Source: Intestinicryptomonas porci (GTDB lineage Bacteria > Verrucomicrobiota > Verrucomicrobiia > Opitutales > Intestinicryptomonadaceae). From it: a stretch of DNA of 64,000 nt. Below the pieces are notes generated by a model. It was not told the origin of the DNA and did no database searches. It saw nothing but the letters and a program-made list of their open reading frames with translations. Positions 23,924 through 33,453 of this stretch are shown here, one piece after another (within the stretch, counting starts at the first letter, position 1; each line of letters starts with the position of its first letter). A program made the position numbers and the translations under genes. Location of the stretch: positions 1 through 64,000 of the forward strand of contig NZ_JALBUT010000002.1 of assembly GCF_033971905.1 (NCBI RefSeq), read 5' to 3'.

Positions 23924-26443
23924 ATGGATTTGCCAATAGAAAAAATTAAAGACAAACTCTTTTGCGCTCTTGAAGGCGGCGCAAGAAAATTTGTCGTTCG
24001 CGCCCCGACGGGGTCGGGCAAATCCACTCGCCTGCCTATGATGCTTGCCGAAAAAATAGAAGGCAGGATTTTGGTTTTGCAGCCGCGCAGGGTTGCGGCG
24101 AGGCTTCTTGCAAAGTATGTCGCAAAATCCGCAGGTTCTTCTGCGGGCGGGTTTGCAGGCTGGCACATCAGGATGGAAAAAAATTATTCGCCCGAAACCA
24201 AAATCGTTTTCGTGACTGAAGGCGTGCTTGCCAGAATGGTTTTGTCCGACCCTGATTTGAAGGGTGTGGGCGCGGTTGTTTTCGACGAGTTCCACGAGCG
24301 CAATTTGTTTAGCGACATTTCTTTTGCCCTTGTCTTAAAGTCGGTTTTGTCAAGGCGGAAAGACTTGGCGGTTTTTGTGTGTTCGGCTTCGTTTGATGCA
24401 GATGAAATTTTGAAATTTCTTGGCGGCGGCGCGGTCAGCCTTGAATGCGAAAGCAGGTTATATCCCGTTGACATCGAGTATGCGCCGCTCAGGGGGCAGA
24501 CCGAAAAAATATGGGACAGGGCGGCGCTTGAATTTGAAAGGCTCGCAAGGGAAAATCCGTCGGGAGATTTTTTGATATTTATGCCCGGCTCTTATGAAAT
24601 TTCGCGCACAATTTCCGCAATTTTAAAAATGCCGTCGTCGCGCGGAATGGAAGTTTTGCCTCTGCACGGCTCTTTGAGCGGAGCCATGCAGGACAGGGCT
24701 GTGGCAAAATCGGAAAGGCGCAAGGTTGTTGTCGCAACCAACATAGCCGAAACTTCGCTTACGATAGACGGCGTTAAATTCGTGATAGATTCGGGTTTTG
24801 CAAGAGTCGCGAGGTACGACTTTTCAAGAGGTGTCAACACTTTGTATGTGGAAAGAATTTCTCACGCGAGCGCGGTTCAGCGCGCGGGAAGGGCGGGCAG
24901 AACTTCTGCGGGCATCGCGGTCAGGCTTTGGCGAAAAAACGAAGAGTCCGATTTCTCCCCGTATCTTTTGCCTGAAATTCTCCGCCTTGATTTGAGCCAG
25001 ATTTTGCTATGGCTTAAAGTCGCGGGTTTGGAAATTTCGGCTCTGCCTCTTTTGGACGCTCCAAGCGAAGAAAAGATGGCTGCTGCTCTTGAAATTTTAA
25101 AGGAGCTTGGCGCAGTCGATGAATTTTTTAATGCAACGCCTCTTGGCGTCAAAATTTCGCGCTTGCCGACAGAGGTTCGCTACGGGAGAATGCTGATTGA
25201 AGCGGCCAGCAGGGGCGTTTTGAAAGACGCCGCAATGTTTGCCGCGGTTATGGATGTCGGGCGCGTTAAAATGGACGCTGTTAATGAACGGAGCGAATTT
25301 GAGCTTTACGAAATGCTTGGCGAATGCGCGTCGGAGCTTGGCGAGATTTCCGAAATCTGTCGTCTTGCGCGGAGCAGAAACTTCGACGAAACTTTTTGCA
25401 AAACTTACGGAATTCACGCGGCGAACGCCCGCAGGGTTTTTGAAGTGTCGCGGGACTTTTTCAACTTGCTGAAAGGCGAGGAAAAAAGCCTGGCTTCGGG
25501 AGACTTGAATGTGGAGCTTGCGAAATCCGTTTTAAGCGCGTTTTCGGACAGGGTGTGCGCGCGCTTAAACGAGGGCACTTTGGCTTGCGCCATTTCGGGG
25601 GGGCGTAGAGGCGAGGTAAGGCGTTCGTCGAAAAAGTACGCTTCTAAAATATTTGCGGCTTTGGAACTTGCCGAGCAAAATGTAGGCGGGCGCGTTTCCA
25701 TTATGGCGTCAGGCATTGTACCGCTAAAAAAAGAATGGATTGCAGAGCTTTTCCCGAACGATTTTTCAGAGGTGGAAAGCGTTTCTTTCGACGAAAATTC
25801 AAAGAGGGTTGCCGCGCTAAAACTCGTGAAGTTCAGGGACATGGTTTTGGAAAAATCAAGCGGCGCGCCGAGTTCGCCCGATGTTTGCGCAAAGATTTTC
25901 TGCGACATGATTTTGGAGGGGAAGCTCGTTTTGAAAAACTGGTCGGAGGCTGAGGAAAATTTTATAGACAGGGTTAATTTCGTGTCGGAACTATGCCCCG
26001 AAAGCGGAATTGCAAAGATAGACGAAGAGGCAAAGCGTATGATTTTTGAGCAGATGTGCCTTGCAAAAAATTCCTATTCGGAAATTCGAAACGCCGATGT
26101 CCTTCCGTTTTTGAAAGACTGGCTGTCTTTCGAACAAGCGGCAATGCTCGACTATCTTGCGCCCGAATTTGCAAATTTGCCGCTTCGCAGAAAGCCTGTA
26201 AAAATCCGCTACGAGCTGCCTTTGAAAAGGGCGGTTGTATCCGCGAAATTTTCCGAGCTTTACGATTTTGACGGGCGAAAAATAAAAATTTTAGACGGAA
26301 AAATGCCTGCCACTTTTGAAATTCTTGCGCCGAACGGCAGACCCGTCCAAATCACTCAAAATTTGGAAGAGTTTTGGAAGACTTCGTGGCTTGGCATAAA
26401 AAAGGAACTTAAAGCGAGGTATCCCAAGCATTTTAAGGATTAG
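23924..26443 (+). CDS. hrpB: ATP-dependent helicase HrpB (DEAH/RHA family)
   Basis: An 839-residue DExH helicase. Walker A is APTGSGKST with Lys33, motif II is DEFH (FDEFHERNLFSD), motif III region CSASFDADE, and motifs V-VI are TNIAETSLTIDGV and QRAGRAGRT. The HrpB-specific C-terminus ends LAPNGRPVQITQNLEEFW and RYPKHF. Its RNA substrate is unknown. The frame opens at a TTG at 23915; the ATG at 23924 fits family starts. The last 11 bases overlap the convergent glycosylase gene. Confidence 0.94.
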   Translation: MDLPIEKIKDKLFCALEGGARKFVVRAPTGSGKSTRLPMMLAEKIEGRILVLQPRRVAARLLAKYVAKSAGSSAGGFAGWHIRMEKNYSPETKIVFVTEGVLARMVLSDPDLKGVGAVVFDEFHERNLFSDISFALVLKSVLSRRKDLAVFVCSASFDADEILKFLGGGAVSLECESRLYPVDIEYAPLRGQTEKIWDRAALEFERLARENPSGDFLIFMPGSYEISRTISAILKMPSSRGMEVLPLHGSLSGAMQDRAVAKSERRKVVVATNIAETSLTIDGVKFVIDSGFARVARYDFSRGVNTLYVERISHASAVQRAGRAGRTSAGIAVRLWRKNEESDFSPYLLPEILRLDLSQILLWLKVAGLEISALPLLDAPSEEKMAAALEILKELGAVDEFFNATPLGVKISRLPTEVRYGRMLIEAASRGVLKDAAMFAAVMDVGRVKMDAVNERSEFELYEMLGECASELGEISEICRLARSRNFDETFCKTYGIHAANARRVFEVSRDFFNLLKGEEKSLASGDLNVELAKSVLSAFSDRVCARLNEGTLACAISGGRRGEVRRSSKKYASKIFAALELAEQNVGGRVSIMASGIVPLKKEWIAELFPNDFSEVESVSFDENSKRVAALKLVKFRDMVLEKSSGAPSSPDVCAKIFCDMILEGKLVLKNWSEAEENFIDRVNFVSELCPESGIAKIDEEAKRMIFEQMCLAKNSYSEIRNADVLPFLKDWLSFEQAAMLDYLAPEFANLPLRRKPVKIRYELPLKRAVVSAKFSELYDFDGRKIKILDGKMPATFEILAPNGRPVQITQNLEEFWKTSWLGIKKELKARYPKHFKD

Positions 26444-27287
26444 ACCGTATGTCGGCAAACAAAAGCTGCTGTATGTAGCCCGCGTTTGCGCCAAACTGTT
26501 TTGAGGCGAATGCGCGCGCGTCCTTGGGTGTTTTCAAGTCGTATAGAGCCGCCATGCTTTTGGAAATCCATGTGTCAACGGGGAATGCCTCGAATTTTGC
26601 CGCCCCGAAAAGCAGAATGCAGTCCGCAACTTTTTCCCCCACTCCCGAAAGGGAGAGAAGGTATTTCTTTGCTTCTTGGTATGGCATTTCGCGCAGGCTT
26701 TCGGGGTTGAATTTGTCTGAAACTATTTTTTGAGCAGTGCGCTTTAAGTAGTCCGCGCGGAAGCCCAGCTTGCAGTCTCTTAAAATTTCAATGGGCGCGT
26801 CGGCGATTTTTTCAAAGTTTGGCAGGGCGTGGAAATTCGGGGCGATTTCGTCTCCCAGTTTTTCGGAAAGCAGGCTTACGCATTGTTTTATTTGGACTAT
26901 GCGCTTGCTTGAAGAGCAGATGAAGCAGATTATCGCTTCCTGCGGCGTCTGGCGCAGAATGCGAAGGGTCGGAAATCTCTTGGCGGCTTTCACGACCCTC
27001 TCGTCCTTGTGGTTTTTTGTGATTTTTGCATAGTCTCGCTCGGCGTCCAAAAAATCCGCTATTTTTTTTGCGCATTTTTCTTGGTCGAACCCTTCGGGGA
27101 CTTGGGCGCAAACTTTGCCGCGTCCGTTTAAGAGAAGCCTTGCCGCGATGTCTTCAAAAACTCCCTCAAATGCGTTTTCGCCGACTTCCCTCCACCTGAA
27201 AGACTGCCCGCCGTCGAGCGTTTCCTTGAAATCGGACGGCAGGAAAAACGGGGAGTTCTCTATTTCAAAGGGTACCGAAAAATTCAT
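26433..27287 (-). CDS. ogg: 8-oxoguanine DNA glycosylase (OGG1-like, HhH-GPD)
   Basis: Removes oxidised guanine and can cut the abasic site. The 284-residue protein follows OGG1: GGQSFRW at 26-32, then the helix-hairpin-helix LSGVGEKVADCILLF with catalytic Lys219, and PVDTW with Asp238, 19 residues later as in OGG1 (Lys249/Asp268). The OGG1 NNN loop is replaced by SSSKRI. Its start overlaps the stop of the upstream lipoprotein gene by four bases, so the two are translationally coupled. Confidence 0.88.
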   Translation of the reverse strand: MNFSVPFEIENSPFFLPSDFKETLDGGQSFRWREVGENAFEGVFEDIAARLLLNGRGKVCAQVPEGFDQEKCAKKIADFLDAERDYAKITKNHKDERVVKAAKRFPTLRILRQTPQEAIICFICSSSKRIVQIKQCVSLLSEKLGDEIAPNFHALPNFEKIADAPIEILRDCKLGFRADYLKRTAQKIVSDKFNPESLREMPYQEAKKYLLSLSGVGEKVADCILLFGAAKFEAFPVDTWISKSMAALYDLKTPKDARAFASKQFGANAGYIQQLLFADIRSNP

Positions 27288-27850
27288 TTTTCACCCAAGC
27301 TCCAAAGCCAGGATTTGTATTCTGCGATGGTCTTCCCAGCAGGCGTTTTTATGGCGATTTTATAGGCGTTCGGCTTTTCGTTTTTGCCTTTCCAGTCATT
27401 TCCCGTAATGCCGATTTTTATTTCTCTTAGAAGCGAATGCGTTTCTGGAACGACGAATTTAAATTCGCGGACCTTCGGCGTTTGGTTTGAATCGACATAG
27501 ACTTCTATCATGGTGCCGTCCGAAATTTTTGAAACTCCGAGTTCCGTCATGATGAAAAAATACATTCCTTCGCGCGAGTCGGGGTCGGAGCGCAGGGTAA
27601 GGTAGCCGTGCGTGTATTCGTCTCCCGTGAGGGCTTCGCCGATTGAGCGCGTTTCCATGTCGCTTATGTAACGGGTGCGCACATAGGAGATTTTTACGTT
27701 TGAGTTGCGGTCGTAGCCGAGAGTGTCTCCGCTTGCGTCGTCAAAGAATGACCAGTCTTTGCGCGCGTTGTTTTCAAGCGATGGCGACGAGCAGGCGCAT
27801 GCAAAAAACGCAGTTGAAATTGCCAAAATAAAGCGAAGTGTGTTTTTCAT
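27284..27850 (-). CDS. lipoprotein of unknown function
   Basis: A 188-residue protein with a lipoprotein signal (MKNTLRFILAISTAFFACAC, lipidation expected at Cys20). The mature part is beta-rich, with no recognised domain: GEALTGDEYTHGYLTLRSD, EGMYFFIMTELGVSKISDG and SLLREIKIGITGNDW. It sits between an outer-membrane barrel gene (six bases upstream) and ogg (four-base overlap). An envelope role is likely from the signal, nothing more. Confidence 0.6.
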   Translation of the reverse strand: MKNTLRFILAISTAFFACACSSPSLENNARKDWSFFDDASGDTLGYDRNSNVKISYVRTRYISDMETRSIGEALTGDEYTHGYLTLRSDPDSREGMYFFIMTELGVSKISDGTMIEVYVDSNQTPKVREFKFVVPETHSLLREIKIGITGNDWKGKNEKPNAYKIAIKTPAGKTIAEYKSWLWSLGEK

Positions 27851-27856
27851 TGTCTT

Positions 27857-28759
27857 TTAGAATATGAAGCCGATAGAAGTGTTTATCCAAAGCAGGTTGT
27901 TCGGGCTGTTTGAAAGGTTTTTTATGTCGCGCGCACCGTCGTTATGGGCATAGCCTCCGCCAATCGTAAAACGCCAGCGGCTTGCCAGAACATAAACGAG
28001 CTGCGCTTCAGTCTGTACATAAAAATAATTGTTGTGCGGAAGTGCGCCGTCAATCCTGTCGTCGGCAGTCCAGCGGTTGGCTTTCACATATCCGCAGTAA
28101 GCTTCTATTTCAAGCGAGAGATTTTCGATGTTTGTTATGTTCGAGAGGTTGAATTTCGGATTTACGCCTATTGTTATCTTGTTTGAGTCGTAGTCGAAGT
28201 TGTAGCAGTAGTAGGCGAATGGGTTTAAAAGCGACTCAAAAATAAGCCCCGCGTAAATGTCCCCGGTAAAGTGCGTTCCCGCCCCCGTAATTCCCGCTCC
28301 CGAAATTCTCTTTGACGCGTAAACCAAAGTTCCGCCAAGATCGACGTGAAGGTCTTTTGTGAGATTGTACTTCCATCCGCCCAAAAATCGGTACATTCTT
28401 GCAAATTGCGAATCGGTCGGCAAATATGCGTCAAGCTCCGTGTAGCCGTCTCCGCCAAACAGCTCGCCCCTGTCTAACAGCGACAACGCGAACGTGTTGT
28501 TTGAAGTCCTCATTCCGTCGGACACCATATTGGAGGCGTATTCCACGTTTAAGCTTGTGCAGTGTTCAACGTCTATTCCCAAAAGCTGCGTAAGCGGTTT
28601 TTCGGAAAGTCCCGTAATGGCGACGGGGTTGACGTAAAAAGGGTCGTCTGAATCTATCGGTGTTATGCCGTATTGGGCGGGGTCGGCAAAGAAAGACACT
28701 TTCGGATAAGCTTCAAAAAGCGCGAGTGCCGCAATCAAGGCGCATGCAAATTTTTTCAT
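27857..28759 (-). CDS. predicted outer-membrane beta-barrel protein
   Basis: The product begins MKKFACALIAALALFEAYPK, a signal peptide; the frame extends 12 codons further to 28795 but the ATG at 28759 fits. About 300 residues of alternating strands include WKYNLTKDLHVDLGGTLVYA, YAGLIFESLLNPFAYYCYNF and RWRFTIGGGYAH, ending in SIGFIF with a terminal phenylalanine. The pattern resembles putative transporter or surface-exposed barrels of unknown function. First gene of a three-gene operon with the lipoprotein and ogg. Confidence 0.65.
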   Translation of the reverse strand: MKKFACALIAALALFEAYPKVSFFADPAQYGITPIDSDDPFYVNPVAITGLSEKPLTQLLGIDVEHCTSLNVEYASNMVSDGMRTSNNTFALSLLDRGELFGGDGYTELDAYLPTDSQFARMYRFLGGWKYNLTKDLHVDLGGTLVYASKRISGAGITGAGTHFTGDIYAGLIFESLLNPFAYYCYNFDYDSNKITIGVNPKFNLSNITNIENLSLEIEAYCGYVKANRWTADDRIDGALPHNNYFYVQTEAQLVYVLASRWRFTIGGGYAHNDGARDIKNLSNSPNNLLWINTSIGFIF

Positions 28760-28869
28760 AATCTTTATAATTTTGATTTTAAGCCCTGAAATCAACCATT
28801 TTCTTTGCGGTAAAAATTATTTGCAAAAATCTTAAACATGATGTTAATTTAAAGGTCGTTTTATATTTT

Positions 28870-29613
28870 ATGATAAGAAGAAAAACAGAAACTCCCAAAA
28901 AAATTGCAAGGTGTGGCTCAATTCCGAGGCATGTGGCGATTATTATGGACGGAAACGGCAGATGGGCAAAAGAAAGAGGTCTGTCGAGGGTTTCGGGGCA
29001 TAAAGAGGGGGCAAAGAGAGTTTTGGAAGTTGTTGAAGAGTCGGTAAAAAGCGGCATTGAGTATCTCACTCTTTACGCTTTTTCTTCCGAAAACTGGAAC
29101 AGACCCAAGCTTGAAGTCAAGGCGCTCATGAAGCTTCTTTTGGCGTCTTTAAAAAAATACGGCAAGCTTTTCATTGAAAAAGAAGTCAGGTTTTTGACAA
29201 TAGGCGACATATCAGCCCTTCCGAAAGATTGCCAAGACGCCTTAAATTCGCTGAAAAAGCAGACGGAAAACTTCACAAAATCGAATTTGGTGCTTGCCTT
29301 GAATTACGGCTCGCGCGACGAACTCGTAAGAGCCGTCAACAAAATCGAAAAAAAAGGTAAGGTTTGCTGGAAGGATATTGCCGAAAATTTGGATACCGCC
29401 AAAATGCCCGACCCCGATTTGATTATAAGGACTTCGGGCGAAATGCGTCTTAGCAACTATCTTTTGTTGCAGTCGGCATATTCGGAGCTTTATTTTACAA
29501 ATGTATATTGGCCCGATTTCAACGCAAGTCAGCTTGAAAAGGCTTTATGCGAATACGCAAAGCGCGAACGCCGCTACGGTTTCACAACAGAACAATTAAA
29601 AACAAATGATTAA
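28870..29613 (+). CDS. uppS: isoprenyl (undecaprenyl diphosphate) synthase
   Basis: A cis-prenyltransferase that extends farnesyl diphosphate to undecaprenyl diphosphate, the carrier lipid for peptidoglycan and surface glycans. VAIIMDGNGRWAKERGL carries the catalytic Asp27; ALNYGSRDELVRAVN and RTSGEMRLSNYLLLQSAYSE are the remaining signatures. The 247-residue length is standard. It opens the uppS-cdsA-dxr-rseP-ispG operon and overlaps cdsA by eight bases. Confidence 0.96.
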   Translation: MIRRKTETPKKIARCGSIPRHVAIIMDGNGRWAKERGLSRVSGHKEGAKRVLEVVEESVKSGIEYLTLYAFSSENWNRPKLEVKALMKLLLASLKKYGKLFIEKEVRFLTIGDISALPKDCQDALNSLKKQTENFTKSNLVLALNYGSRDELVRAVNKIEKKGKVCWKDIAENLDTAKMPDPDLIIRTSGEMRLSNYLLLQSAYSELYFTNVYWPDFNASQLEKALCEYAKRERRYGFTTEQLKTND

Positions 29614-30433
29614 ACGCACGCTAAGTTCAATATTTCTTCTTTTAATTTTGTCTTGCTCGATTTATTTCGGCAAGGCATTCGGTTTTTCCGCTTTGATTTT
29701 GGCATTGGCGTTTCTCGCCTCTTACGAGGCGTGCCAAATCGAAAAGAAGTGCGGGCTTGCTCCGCGCTTTTGGGTTGTCGGCTCTTTGATTGCCATAATA
29801 TTTATCGAAAAAATTTTGCAGGAGTCGGGATTAAATTCCCATTTGCCTGCCATTTTAAACATGTCTTTGTTTTGCGTGCTGTCTCCTGCAATTTTATTTG
29901 GCTTCTTTGCGGTTGCGGCGTTAAAATCTCCTTACGACGACTATCCGATAAAAACGCTTGTTCCTGAATTTTTGACAGTCATGGCGTTAGGCTATATGTT
30001 GAGCTGTTTTGTTAAAATCGCGTTCTTTGACGTAAAAATAGCTGTTTGGGCGATACTTGTCATAAAGCTTTCCGACATTGGCGGCTATCTGTTCGGAAGT
30101 CGGTTCGGCACCAATAAAATCGCTCCTTCAATATCGCCAAAAAAATCTTACGAGGGGTTGATGGGCAGTGTATTTTTGTCATGCGCGGGCGGTATGGCGA
30201 TGGCGCATTATTTGTTAAAGGAGAGTTTTAATGGAACTCCTGTTTGGATTATCGGCGCGTTGTGCGCCTTTATTGCATTTGTCGCGCTTCTTTCCGACCT
30301 TGTGGAGTCGGCATTGAAGCGCAAGGCCGGGGTGAAAGATTCGGGCTCCACGCTTCCGGGCATAGGGGGCGCGCTCGACTTGGCGGACTCTTTGATTTTA
30401 ACCACGCCCGTAATGGCATTTATCTTATTATAA
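29606..30433 (+). CDS. cdsA: phosphatidate cytidylyltransferase
   Basis: Forms CDP-diacylglycerol from phosphatidate and CTP for phospholipid synthesis. A 275-residue multi-helix membrane protein with the CdsA signature SDLVESALKRKAGVKDSG followed by STLPGIGGALDLADSL. The usual DR-x-D of the signature is DLAD here. It overlaps uppS by eight bases and is followed by dxr after 33 bases. Confidence 0.93.
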   Translation: MIKRTLSSIFLLLILSCSIYFGKAFGFSALILALAFLASYEACQIEKKCGLAPRFWVVGSLIAIIFIEKILQESGLNSHLPAILNMSLFCVLSPAILFGFFAVAALKSPYDDYPIKTLVPEFLTVMALGYMLSCFVKIAFFDVKIAVWAILVIKLSDIGGYLFGSRFGTNKIAPSISPKKSYEGLMGSVFLSCAGGMAMAHYLLKESFNGTPVWIIGALCAFIAFVALLSDLVESALKRKAGVKDSGSTLPGIGGALDLADSLILTTPVMAFILL

Positions 30434-30466
30434 TTTCCGCAGGGCAGTTTTTTTGATTTTTTTGGT

Positions 30467-31636
30467 ATGAAGAGAAAAATAGTTTTATTGGGTGCAACAG
30501 GCTCGATTGGCGACAGCACTTTGAAAGTGCTCCGCGCAAATCCCGACAGGCTTGAGCTTGTGGGCATAGCCGCAAACAGAAATTGGAAAAAGCTTGCGGA
30601 CATTGCAAGGGAATTCAACGTAAAGCACGTTGCCATTTCCGACGAAGCCGCGTTTGACGAAGGTAAAGACGCGTTTGACGGCGCAACTCTTTACAGGGGT
30701 GCGGAGGGTCTTAAAGAAATTTCAACGATGGACGGCTTTGACACTCTTGTTGCGGCAGTCGTTGGAACGGACGCCTTAATCCCCACTCTTTCCGCCATAA
30801 AATGCAAGAAAGACATTGCCCTTGCAAACAAGGAAATCTTGGTTATGTCGGGCAAATTCATGATGGCGGAAGCGAAGCGCATGGGCGTGAAAATGCTGCC
30901 TCTTGACAGCGAGCACAATGCTGTTTTCCAGTGCATTCAGGGCGAGAGAAAAGAGGATATCGCAAACCTCATAATAACGGCGTCCGGCGGAATGTTCCGC
31001 GACTATACTTTTGAGCAAATGCAAAAAATTCGCCCAGAAGACGCGATGAAACACCCCAACTGGAATATGGGCGTAAAGGTTACGATAGACTCTTCCACCC
31101 TCGCAAACAAGGGGCTTGAAGTGATTGAGGCAAAGTGGCTGTTTGACGTAAGCCCCGAGCAGATTGAAGTTGTCGTGCACCGCCAGAGCATAGTCCATTC
31201 GATGGTTCGCTTTAAGGACGGGTCGATATTGGCGCATCTTGCGCCGCCTTCAATGACATTCCCCATAGAGCACAGCCTGCTTGTGCCGGAAAGGGGAAAT
31301 CCGATTTTGCCGTCCGTGGATTTTACCAAATGCCTAAGCCTCGACTTTGCGCCGCCCGACACAACGCGCTTCCCGTGCTTAAAGCATGCCTTTGACGCTC
31401 TGAAAACGGGCGGTACGGCAACCGCCATATTCAACGCTTCAAACGAAGTCGCGGTCGCAAACTTCATAAAGGGGAAGATTTCATGGCTTGATATTCCCAA
31501 GGTTGTCGGTTCCGCGCTTGAAAAGATAGACTCAAAAGACGTAAATTCCATTGAAGAGCTTTTGGAGCGCGACGCATTAGCGAGGGTGAAGTCGGAAGAA
31601 ATAGCAAGAGAGCTTGGAAGGCGTTGCAATGCCTGA
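30467..31636 (+). CDS. dxr: 1-deoxy-D-xylulose 5-phosphate reductoisomerase
   Basis: Converts DXP to 2-C-methyl-D-erythritol 4-phosphate with NADPH, the committed step of the MEP isoprenoid pathway. The NADPH motif is LGATGSIGDSTLKVL. The metal and substrate region is LPLDSEHNAVFQCIQG and ITASGGMFRD, and the flexible loop carries MGVKVTIDSSTLANKGLEVIE split over the active site. 389 residues, normal. It overlaps the start of rseP by eight bases. Confidence 0.97.
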   Translation: MKRKIVLLGATGSIGDSTLKVLRANPDRLELVGIAANRNWKKLADIAREFNVKHVAISDEAAFDEGKDAFDGATLYRGAEGLKEISTMDGFDTLVAAVVGTDALIPTLSAIKCKKDIALANKEILVMSGKFMMAEAKRMGVKMLPLDSEHNAVFQCIQGERKEDIANLIITASGGMFRDYTFEQMQKIRPEDAMKHPNWNMGVKVTIDSSTLANKGLEVIEAKWLFDVSPEQIEVVVHRQSIVHSMVRFKDGSILAHLAPPSMTFPIEHSLLVPERGNPILPSVDFTKCLSLDFAPPDTTRFPCLKHAFDALKTGGTATAIFNASNEVAVANFIKGKISWLDIPKVVGSALEKIDSKDVNSIEELLERDALARVKSEEIARELGRRCNA

Positions 31637-33446
31637 TTTTTCCTCGATTTTTGAAAGCGCGTTCGGCATCGCCGTAATGGTTGTGTTTTTCGGCGGTTCT
31701 ATTTTTGTGCATGAACTCGGGCATTTTCTTGCGGCGAAATGGAGGGGCTTGAAAGTTTTGAAATTTTCGATAGGTTTCGGGCCCAAAATTTGCGCTTGGA
31801 AGGGAAAGGACGGCTGCGAATACCGAATATCCCTTTTGCCGTTCGGCGGGTATGTCGCGCTTCCGCAGCTTGCCGACATGGGCAGGCTTGAAGGCGGCGG
31901 CGAAAAAGGCGCGGACGGAATGAGCGAAGAAGAGCGGCTTGCAAGAACTCTTCCTGAAATTTCTTATTTCGACAAAATGGCAGTTTCTGCGGCGGGCGCA
32001 TTTTTCAATTTGCTGTTTGCGCTGGTCCTGGCTGCAATTATTTGGATTGTCGGCATTCCCGCTTCCGTATCTTTAAATTCGACTCAAGTCGGCTTTGTCC
32101 CCGAAGAAATTGTTTCCGACAACGAGACTTTGAAAAGCCCCGCCTATTTGGCGGGCATTCGCGAGGGTGACAAAATTTTGGAAGTCGATTCCGTAAAGCC
32201 CGAAAATTTTTCAAACATAGCCGAACTTGTCGCAATGGGCACGGGCAGGTCGGAAGACGGCAAACCTGAGGTTAATCTTAAAATAGAGCGCGGCTCAGAG
32301 GTGTTCAGCGTCAAAGTAAACCCCGTCCTTGTAAAGACCAATTCAAAAACGGGCGATGAAATACGAATGATTGGCATTTACCCTGTAACTTCAATGAAAG
32401 TTGCGGCAGTTATGAAAGGTTCTCCTGCGGAAAAAGCGGGCATTCTGGCGGGAGACGTCGTAAGCAAGGTTGCGGGCGTAAAAGTTTACTCGAACAGCCA
32501 TGTAGGCGCGCTTTTAAGGAAGTCGGAAAAGGAAGTGCCTGTTGAAGTTTCAAGAGGCGGTGAAATTAAAAATTTGAAAATCGCGCCCAAGAAAGTTTTT
32601 GTCACAAAACCGCTATGCAGTTTGTTTGCCTCAGGCGGGAAAAAGGCGGTTGACTTTTTGTCGCTTTCTTCTGACAAGTCGAAAAATTTGGACGTTTACG
32701 CAAGCGGCTCCATCGCGGTTTTTTGGGTGAACAGAAACCTTGATTTTTTGGAAAACGCAAAGCCAGGCGACATCCTCTTGCAGTTTAACGGCGCGGAAAT
32801 TCAAAACTTGTCGGTTTTGCGCGAGCGCATAAGCGCATCTTCAAACGTCTATTCAAAAATGCTTCTTTCAAACCCAGACGGTTCGAACATGCGCGAAATA
32901 ACCCTGCCTCCCGTAATTTCTTCAGAAATCGAACCTGCGGGCTACAAAATGCTTATGGGCTACGAGATAAAAGAGGAGCGCGCGGTTTTGCATCCGAACA
33001 TCGCCGAGCAGTTCAAGGAAAACATTGTGCGCACTTGGGGCGCGTTAAAGAGCCTTGCAAGCCCTTCGAGTGACATAGGCTTAAAGCATCTTTCAGGTCC
33101 CGTGGGCATAGGCAGGGTCATGTACAAGTTTTCGCTTATAGACATGATGCTTGTGCTTTCATTCGCAGTTTTGGTAAACATAAATCTGGCGATATTAAAC
33201 CTTCTTCCCATTCCCGTTTTGGACGGCGGGCATATGCTGTTTGCAACCATAGCAAAGCTTATGCGCAGAAAAATCCCCGAAGGGATAGTGGCGGGCTTGC
33301 AGGGCATATTCATGCTTATATTCGTTTTTTTAATGTTTTATGTTTTCTACTTTGACATAATGCGCTGGAGCGGCGACAATTCCGAAGAAGCGTTGGAAAG
33401 CCTATACCGCGCATATTATGTAAACGATGTAAATTTCAAAGAATAA
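31629..33446 (+). CDS. rseP: RIP site-2 metalloprotease with extra PDZ-like module
   Basis: An intramembrane zinc protease of the RseP/S2P family, which cleaves anti-sigma factors within the membrane. HELGH is at 28-32 and the third zinc ligand is in NLLPIPVLDGGHM near the C-terminus. The 605 residues exceed the usual 420-460. PDZ-like modules are visible at about 155-232 and 255-320, and a third PDZ-like core at about 355-430 (NAKPGDILLQFNGAEI). The ATG at 31629 with GGAAGG eight bases upstream is preferred to the in-frame TTG at 31614. Position between dxr and ispG is typical. Confidence 0.92.
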   Translation: MPDFSSIFESAFGIAVMVVFFGGSIFVHELGHFLAAKWRGLKVLKFSIGFGPKICAWKGKDGCEYRISLLPFGGYVALPQLADMGRLEGGGEKGADGMSEEERLARTLPEISYFDKMAVSAAGAFFNLLFALVLAAIIWIVGIPASVSLNSTQVGFVPEEIVSDNETLKSPAYLAGIREGDKILEVDSVKPENFSNIAELVAMGTGRSEDGKPEVNLKIERGSEVFSVKVNPVLVKTNSKTGDEIRMIGIYPVTSMKVAAVMKGSPAEKAGILAGDVVSKVAGVKVYSNSHVGALLRKSEKEVPVEVSRGGEIKNLKIAPKKVFVTKPLCSLFASGGKKAVDFLSLSSDKSKNLDVYASGSIAVFWVNRNLDFLENAKPGDILLQFNGAEIQNLSVLRERISASSNVYSKMLLSNPDGSNMREITLPPVISSEIEPAGYKMLMGYEIKEERAVLHPNIAEQFKENIVRTWGALKSLASPSSDIGLKHLSGPVGIGRVMYKFSLIDMMLVLSFAVLVNINLAILNLLPIPVLDGGHMLFATIAKLMRRKIPEGIVAGLQGIFMLIFVFLMFYVFYFDIMRWSGDNSEEALESLYRAYYVNDVNFKE

Positions 33447-33453
33447 CAAAATT

